Assembly: GCF_043641665.1 (NCBI RefSeq)
Contig: NC_092192.1
Coordinates: 3,073,658-3,137,657 of the forward strand
DNA: 64,000 nt
Source: Enoplosus armatus
Taxonomy: Eukaryota > Chordata > Actinopteri > Centrarchiformes > Enoplosidae
Direction of reading: 5' to 3'
The translations under genes and the position numbers were made by a program. Positions 57,959 to 64,000 of this stretch are shown here, piece after piece (the first letter of the stretch is position 1; every line of letters starts with the position of its first letter). Under the pieces are notes generated by a model that saw nothing but the letters and a program-made list of their open reading frames with translations, was not told the DNA's origin and made no database searches.

Positions 57959-58134
57959 GTGGACCAGGACCCAGGGTGAGTCTGAGTGAGGTGGAGGCAG
58001 CTGTGGACCAGGACCCAGGGTGAGTCTGAGTGAGGTGGAGGCAGCTGTGCACCAGGACCCAGGGTGAGTCTGAGTGAGGTGGAGGCAGCTGTGGACCAGG
58101 ACCCAGGGTGAGTCTGAGTGAGGTGGAGGCAGCT
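57959..58134. repeat. 44-bp minisatellite, four copies
   Basis: Four tandem units of 44 bp start at 57959, 58003, 58047 and 58091. They are virtually identical; the third differs by one base (GTGCACC instead of GTGGACC). Each unit contains CCCAGGGTGAGTCTGAGTGA, which includes the splice-donor-like G|GTGAGT. The unit length is not a multiple of three, so the minus-strand frame reading through it (57930-58172) is chance. The copies are young. Confidence 0.95.
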
Positions 58135-58338
58135 TCCCGGTTCTGCTTAGAAGTGGTGAACTTACAGCTCACAGCAACTTAATGCGAAGTAGTCTCTGAC
58201 TTGAGTGTCATATTTCTGATCCATTGTTAGCGTAGTTAGCTCGGAGGGCTAACTTGGCTTGTTTACTGTATTACTGAACGTCTCACTGAACCCAATTAAA
58301 AATCTTGCAGTTCAATAAAACGTTGCTTGATAGTCTAT

Positions 58339-58351
58339 ATGGGGGGGGGGG
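58339..58351. repeat. Poly-G homopolymer
   Basis: A run of about 12 G. Confidence 0.85.
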
Positions 58352-58479
58352 GAGGAACGAATAGTCGAATATTCGTAGTAAACAGTTGAATCTGATTCGA
58401 CTGACAAAGGTACAGCCCTATTCTATTCATTAATATTAAATTATCACTATTATTTTCAGAGAATTTTAACTCAGATTAT

Positions 58480-58680
58480 TGGTATTATTGTGTTATGTGT
58501 AGGGTGGCGTTGCAAAATAATTTTACCATCTCTGTTCAGCTTTGCTGTATATTTTCTATTTCTTAGTTTTTTATATCTTAAATTATGCTACTTTCTACTC
58601 TTGAATGGGAGCACCGGTGCTGTACAATTTCCCCCCGGGGATCAATAAAGTATTTCTGATTCTGATTCTTATATGCATAA
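58480..58680 (+). mobile_element. LINE/SINE 3' end fragment
   Basis: The 3' end CAATTTCCCCCCGGGGATCA then ATAAAGTATTTCTGATTCTG with a (TGATTC)n tail is the usual end of fish LINE copies and their SINE partners. The AT-rich body upstream is consistent with a 3' UTR of such a copy. There is no coding remnant. Confidence 0.65.
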
Positions 58681-59089
58681 AAAAGACAACAAATGTAATT
58701 TATAATAATAATTTAATATTGTAACGCAACCATTTCAACTCATAGAGCTCACACTACCAATGGTGGTCAGCTGACAGTAAAGACACTAGCAGCTACTTCT
58801 AGTGTAAGTTTGGCTTCCTCCACCGGCCAGGAGACCTTTGAGCGTCGTAGCTTTTCCTCAAGAGTCTCCTCCGTTTCTTTGCCTCTCACAGCTTCTTCTC
58901 CTCTGCCTCCATTCTCTCCTCCCTCTCAGCTTTCACTTGCCTTACTCCATGCTCTTCTTCTCCACCTCTAACCCCAGGAGGATGTTTCATGCCGGCCATG
59001 CTGGTTTTTACGTGCCATTGGCTTTGCCATGTTACAGTTCTGTCTGCCGCCTCCTGCATCATTTAACAGAAACGTCCCACAGCGGGCGG

Positions 59090-59330
59090 CAGACAGGTAG
59101 AAGAAGAAGAGGAGGAGGTGGAGATGGATGGGGTGAAGTGGGGCTGAGGGAGACTATGGGGATGAAGACAAGAGGAAGAAAATAACAAGAGTAGACAAAA
59201 GGAAAGACACAAGTGGAGAGGAGAGGACGGGAAAGAAGTGGAAAGAAGGAGTTTTATAGATGAGGGGAGAAACCAAGGAGAGGAGAGGAAGGAAATTGTG
59301 TTGGTTTCACTGTAGAAGTCACATTTCAGA
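59090..59330. repeat. Purine-rich tract
   Basis: About 240 bases dominated by A and G on the plus strand, with GAAGAAGAGGAGG words. Confidence 0.8.
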
Positions 59331-59984
59331 GGCATACAACTGCTTTCTGATTCATGCTCTCTGCTACTGATCACCTAAACGTTTTAGGAAATTACAGAAG
59401 TGCTTGTGTTATTAATTCATCCAGCTTTTAGGCTTTTGGGGTGGTTTATTCATTCCCAGCTGCCCACCGGGGGCTCGGTGAGGGTGTTTTCTGGTTGCAA
59501 TGATATATATATATATGTATATATTATTTCCCTCACACCTCACACCAGAGGAGGGCAAGTTATGTTGGCAGCTTTAAGCATTTACTCAGCCTCCCTCAAC
59601 CTCACTCAGTCTGCAGTCTGCATCATTTCATGCGAGATGTTGAATTACAGGACGGATGAAGTCAGAGAGAAGGAAAGAGAGGCAGGAGGTTCATGTATGT
59701 GTAAGTATGAAACTTGCATGAGTATATACATGTTGTGTATACGAGACATGTTAAGATTTTAATCCCCACTTATTCTGTTATTCTGAATAATTTTGCCTTC
59801 ACTTTATCCGCTGACATTTGCAGTCTTTAACGTGAAAATCTAATTTTACTGAAACATTACAGCCTACAGGCTACTCTAAATTGAACAGCTGTCTGACATT
59901 ATTTGAAAACAAGTCAGATGGCGTCAGATGAAGGATGCCTCCGCTTGCAGCCTCCAAATGAACAAACAGGTGGGGTTAACGTAA

Positions 59985-60185
59985 CTATATCAGCCACTAA
60001 AGACGGCTTAATTGTCATTCAGTCGCTGCCCTGTTTTGTGACAGACTCGTTGGAAATCAGAGCAACAAGAGCGTGCAGAATATGGCCTCCATAATAACTC
60101 CAACTGCCAGATCCTATTCACGCCCGCTTTGAATTAACGAGGAGGCGGACCATTAACTTAACAAAATAAAATGACAAAAAACAAA
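59985..60185. promoter_or_regulatory. Candidate conserved non-coding element
   Basis: Contains GACGGCTTAATTGTCATTCA, TGGCCTCCATAATAACTCCA, GATCCTATTCACGCCCGC, TTTGAATTAACGAGGAGGCG and GACCATTAACTTAACAAAAT. It is repeat-free, with multiple ATTA/TAAT cores and several CpGs. No coding frame. Confidence 0.4.
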
Positions 60186-61189
60186 CAGTGATAGCCGATA
60201 TATTCGTCCAATCGCCCGACACTAGTGTAAACTTTTATAAATGTCAAATCTATGTACTTATCCCATCCCCCTCTCCCTATAACCGTCCCTATAAGGGATA
60301 ATGCCACATCAGACCTTTTAAAAAAAATAATGGCAAATGCTGTGTGTCATTATTATTATTAGTTATTATTATACCTAACAAATACACAGACCAGACTGAC
60401 TAAAGTCAAGAGAATTATACAGTTATTAAAGATGTCAGCAGGGGAAGAAACTAGAGTTGAAAAGACAGAAAATGCCAGTTTTTAGTTATATAAGCATTAC
60501 TCACAGCCAGAGCAGAAATAATCTCATTGGTTGCATGAAACTCAGTGGGCAGAGCCGAAGAAGCTTCTATGTGGAAGTGGTGGCAGAGATGGTTGCTGCC
60601 AATAAATTATTTACAGTAGAATTTAATTTTCTCAGCTGCAAATTTCAGTCACATTAATGTTTTCCCTAGTCGAGATATTTGTAAAAATATGTGATATTAA
60701 AAGAATATGACAGAAGGTTGTTTGCTTTTTGTTTGTTTTTTTCGCTCAGGATTCACTGCCTGGTTCACTCCGACTGCTCTGTTGCCAACAAGCGACTGAA
60801 CATGGTTGTAAACAATCTCCTGCCTTCAAAACCAATCAGAAATCAATCAGGAGCTCTCACTTCATCCACCGTTAACACCTGTGCTGCACAGCGGAGGAGG
60901 AAAGCTTAAATAAACTTCAAAATGGAAAGAAAGAGCAGAGAAGAAACAGACAGAAGTAACACAGAGCAGTTAAAAAGGGGCGACATACTAAGAGAGGAAG
61001 TGAGAGTGAAAAAGAAAGACTGAGTCGCAGCGACACACGAAGAAGAGATAAACACTAAAAAGATGGAGAAAGGAGAGCTTTATGCCACACCTGGCAAAGG
61101 GTCAGCAAAGCACTCTGCACTCATAACCAGGTTAATGGGTAGGTGGTGGGTGGGGGGACGGCGGGCGGTGAGATGATGTTGATGGGAGT

Positions 61190-61396
61190 GGCGGTGGAGG
61201 AGGGAGGGAGAGGAAGGTTGTTTTTGAGTGAAGCTTAAGAGTAAAGTAAAGCAGACGGAAAAGGGGGGAGGAGATGGAAAAGAGGGGTAAAAGGGAGGAA
61301 GAGGGAGGAGAGGAAGGTTCTATTTTTTTCCGGCTCGCTCTCTTCTCCCTGGATCTGTCCCCTCTCCTCCTCCTCCTCCTCCTCCTCCTCCTCCTC
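61190..61396. repeat. Purine tract followed by (CTC)n repeat
   Basis: Plus-strand purine-rich DNA to about 61318, then a pyrimidine-rich stretch with an uninterrupted (CTC)n of about 11 units at 61363-61396. The polar switch from purine to pyrimidine is a potential long hairpin. Confidence 0.85.
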
Positions 61397-61439
61397 GCCT
61401 GTTTTAATCTGACTAAATAGGATAACCTGCTCTTCATAA

Positions 61440-61530
61440 AAAATGGATGCCACTTCATTCGGCGGGACCCGCGGGCAGGGCCCCCGGAGGCCTCGGCCAG
61501 CCGAGCGCGGGCCGGCCAAAATCACTGGCC
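61440..61530. promoter_or_regulatory. Short CpG-rich segment, candidate regulatory element
   Basis: Contains CATTCGGCGGGACCCGCGGG, AGGCCTCGGCCAGCCGAGCG and CACTGGCCGTAATTAATTAC. It has far more CpG than anything nearby. TAATTAATTA lies directly beside a poly-C run (61543-61555). It could be a small CpG island/promoter or an enhancer. Confidence 0.35.
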
Positions 61531-61794
61531 GTAATTAATTACCCCCCCCCCCCCCACTCACCCTTGCCCCGCCGCCACATCATCCCTCGGCATCCACACA
61601 CCACCACCAAACACCAATCACCCGGACTCGGGAATCACATTTGGTTAAAAAGCAAGAAGAGTGAGGTGAGAGGGAGGAGGGTGGGACAGCAAATAGAGAG
61701 AGGGGACGAGCGAGCCCAGAAGAAAGAAAGAAACGTGGAGAGAGAGAGAGAGTGGAAGGAGGAGGAACGGGTGATGTGAGGGGGGAGCAGGGCT

Positions 61795-62060
61795 GGTGCT
61801 TGCTAGGCAATGCAAGCGGCTTTTTACCCAATCACGTGGGAGAGTTTGTCAAGCAGGAGATTGCAGTCTGAAATATTAATGTGGCCCTCCTGCTCCTCCT
61901 CCCCCCTCCTCGTCTTCCTCCCAAGACCGAGCGAGCCAGCTCCTGGAAGGGACACTCGCCCGTCAATATTTCATGAGCCGGGCCCCGGCCCAGACACAGG
62001 CAGGCGCTGCTGGGCCGCCCGCCCCTTTAACGCTACACGCATCAGCCATCCCTACCTTTA
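61795..62060. promoter_or_regulatory. Candidate conserved non-coding element
   Basis: Contains CTTTTTACCCAATCACGTGG (CCAAT plus E-box CACGTG), GCAGTCTGAAATATTAATGT, CGTCAATATTTCATGAGC and CGGGCCCCGGCCCAGACAC. The mirrored AATATTAATG and CAATATTTCATG words sit 100 bases apart. GC-rich and repeat-poor, flanked by purine tracts. Confidence 0.4.
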
Positions 62061-62079
62061 ATGTAGCCAGCGGTGGTGG

Positions 62080-62092
62080 TGGGGGGGGGGGG
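62080..62092. repeat. Poly-G homopolymer
   Basis: A run of about 12 G within G-rich DNA. Confidence 0.85.
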
Positions 62093-62607
62093 TAAAGTGT
62101 GGGTGAGAGAGAGGAGGGAGGTGAGGGGGTGTCTTGGTGGTCTCGAGCCAGAATAGCCTCCTAAAAATGAAGAGGGGGAAGAAGAGGCGAGGGGAAAACA
62201 TGATGAAGATGGAGTGGGAGTCTCATGGAGGAATAGCCCCCTCAAAGCATGTCAAAATGTTATGGGGGGGGCGGGGTGGAGATGTGGAGAGAGGGTGAGA
62301 GAGGAGGCAAATGTAAATCCTGATGATCTTGTCTCGGGGTATAAAGTCCTCAGAAGCCCTCAGAGCTGAGAGAACGAGGGATTTACAGTAGTTTGTGGAG
62401 CTGGAGTACAACGCTGCCGCCGCTCTGAGAGACACGGTGTACCTGCTGCTGGGGAATGTTCTTCAAGATGAACACATAACACTGCAGATGCTGCGAAACC
62501 ACATAACTGCAGTTTTGTTACTCATTCGATGGTTATTTCTGTGCAGTGAGGGAGTTTCGTGACCTCGGAGCCCTCAGCAGGTGATGAGATGACAGAACCA
62601 AATACGG

Positions 62608-62649
62608 AGCATCCACCCTGCTGAAATGTCCATGAGCGAGACTCTGAAT
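62608..62649 (-). mobile_element. SINE-like repeat fragment, copy B
   Basis: On the minus strand this reads GGATTCAGAGTCTCGCTCAT then GGACATTTCAGCAGGGTG, the diverged counterpart of 26051-26098. Confidence 0.6.
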
Positions 62650-62939
62650 CCATACGAACTCACTGTGCCGGTCGTATGTTGTGTATTTGTGTATCACGTT
62701 GTTATTAGTATTCGAATCATTCACAGGGTTAATGAAACAAAGAAACATATTAAAATATACAAAATTAACATGTTGTACAGGTTAGTATTTTATGAATTAT
62801 GTATCTACGATAAATTGTCCTTTCTTTATTCATGAGCATACGTCAAACCACAAATTTCACCCATGCAAGTTTGTGCATGTGTCTGTTTGTCCAGGCATGC
62901 TTACACACCGAGATGATGGATGTATTAAGAGAACTGAGT

Positions 62940-63240
62940 CTTGTTCCAAGATGGTGCCATTCGCTGGAAAAGTATTTCAGGCTCCCTCTGACATGATGCA
63001 CTGGACGTGGCCTCTTCCTGGGGGCTTGGTTAGACCCCATTTAAAGCAACTGTTCATCAGTACATCTTTTGGAATATTATATGCTGACGTTACACACTTA
63101 ATTGGAGCGGAGGGTCATACACAATACAAATGTGCATTAGTTGTTTGCATCATATGGCTGCATTCATTTGAAACAGCATCTGAGCAGCGAGGTGAAATAG
63201 GTGACCCTAATGAAGGAAAAACAAATAATTAAATATGATG
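62940..63240. promoter_or_regulatory. Candidate conserved non-coding element
   Basis: Contains ATTATATGCTGACGTTACAC (CRE-like TGACGT), ACACTTAATTGGAGCGGAGG, ATACACAATACAAATGTGCA (a SOX-type ACAAT and E-box-like word) and TGTTTGCATCATATGGCTGC. It is repeat-free. The plus frame over it (146 codons) has no domain and no splice context. Confidence 0.4.
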
Positions 63241-63354
63241 TTTTTCTTTTCTGGGTGCTTAAACGTTCTCGAGGCTTCTCTGAAAGTTGTTGGAAAATAT
63301 CAGCTGCCCCTCAAACACAGTGTACGCGCCATGTGTGTTGAGTCTCCTTTGGAA

Positions 63355-64000
63355 GATGTGTGTGTGTGTGTGTGTGGAGGGGTCGGGGGACGCTGAGGCC
63401 CCTGAAAGCCCGTTGGAGTCCTGGTCTCCTGACCTGTGACCCCCCCCCGGAGCTCTCAGTGTGTCCTGACGCCTCAATAATTGATGTGAGGGAAAGGGAC
63501 GTCCCGCCTTGGGAACGACTCTCTCACCTGCACACACACACAGATACACTCAACTCCCTCGTCCTCCCCCTCACACACTCATACACTCCTCACGACACGT
63601 TCACACACACGCAGGCTTATTGATTTTGTTAACTGAGCCGATGCTGTGGACACACAGGCTGAGTGGCAGGGTTTAGGAGGAGAAGAAGTAAACACATCCT
63701 CTCACATCTTTGACTGTCTGTCACTCAGCGAGGCCGCTTCCCTTCGCTGAGCGTTCACACTCTCACACTCTTCGGCCTGCTTCGTATTCCCACCTCAGAG
63801 CTGCCCAGTACAACCACAGCATGCTGCTGGTGGACACTGAGCCGCTCCAGTGCAGCAGCTCAGACTTTAGCAACTTGTTCAAGGGGAACATTGACAGCAC
63901 ATACAGAGGATGTATGAAGTGTTGCCTCTGGTCTTCTTGACCATGACGATACGTCAACAGATCCCTTGATGAGATCCTGGGTGTGTACGTGTATCTCTAA
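63355..64000. other. End of window, intergenic, no gene seen
   Basis: A short (TG)n at 63355-63377, a poly-C run at 63440-63449, (CA)n stretches at 63530-63545 and 63602-63612, and otherwise unique sequence. No coding exon was recognised. Confidence 0.4.

Noticed and set aside
57930..58172. 80-codon repetitive minus-strand protein
   Set aside because: It reads through the 44-bp minisatellite, whose unit length breaks the frame periodicity expected of a coding repeat.
62792..63232. 146-codon plus-strand frame near the end of the window
   Set aside because: The translation shows no domain. The DNA looks like a non-coding element and has no splice signals at suitable places.
1..64000. A novel defence, toxin or biosynthetic system
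   Set aside because: There are no operons, no clustered genes and no prokaryotic signals. The only supported gene is a known vertebrate signalling inhibitor.

Overview
The window looks like non-microbial, vertebrate nuclear DNA, most probably from a teleost fish. Nearly all of it is non-coding. It carries many (CA)n/(TG)n microsatellites, small non-autonomous DNA transposons and remnants whose wording matches interspersed repeats common in ray-finned fish, and one clear protein-coding gene. That gene is a Sprouty-family gene on the + strand, best matched to spry3: a single intron-free coding exon of 304 codons at 15683-16597 with a C-terminal cysteine-rich Sprouty domain.

Layout. 1-1050: flanking or promoter-side sequence with repeats. 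About 1060-1904: candidate 5' non-coding first exon, ending in a good splice donor (AG|GTAAGC). 1905-15596: candidate intron of about 13.7 kb, containing an old fish repeat at about 8.55-9.14 kb, purine tracts, a LINE tail and some intronic segments that read like regulatory DNA. 15597-16597: the spry3 coding exon, with a strong acceptor (polypyrimidine then CAG). 16598 to possibly about 22340: AT-rich 3' UTR candidate with polyadenylation signals at 18002, 21813, 22314 and 22391. A TTAA-flanked MITE lies inside this stretch. 22.4-37 kb: intergenic, rich in microsatellites and transposon remnants, including a 632-bp hAT-type element with terminal inverted repeats and near-identical 8-bp target duplications (29202-29849) and a roughly 450-bp polypurine tract (33238-33690). 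37-64 kb: a gene desert in which short, low-repeat, homeodomain-site-rich segments alternate with simple repeats. I interpret these as candidate conserved non-coding regulatory elements, but only a cross-species alignment can show that.

How the parts may work together. Sprouty proteins are feedback inhibitors of receptor tyrosine kinase / Ras-MAPK signalling and are usually controlled by tissue-specific enhancers. The candidate leader carries several upstream ORFs: one starts just before the splice donor and stops 66 nt before the main ATG, and another overlaps the main ATG out of frame. Translational damping is therefore plausible. No second gene, RNA gene, CRISPR array or prokaryote-type system was found. 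Transposon family and fish-repeat identifications rest on visible ends or on recalled wording of common fish repeats, not on a database search.
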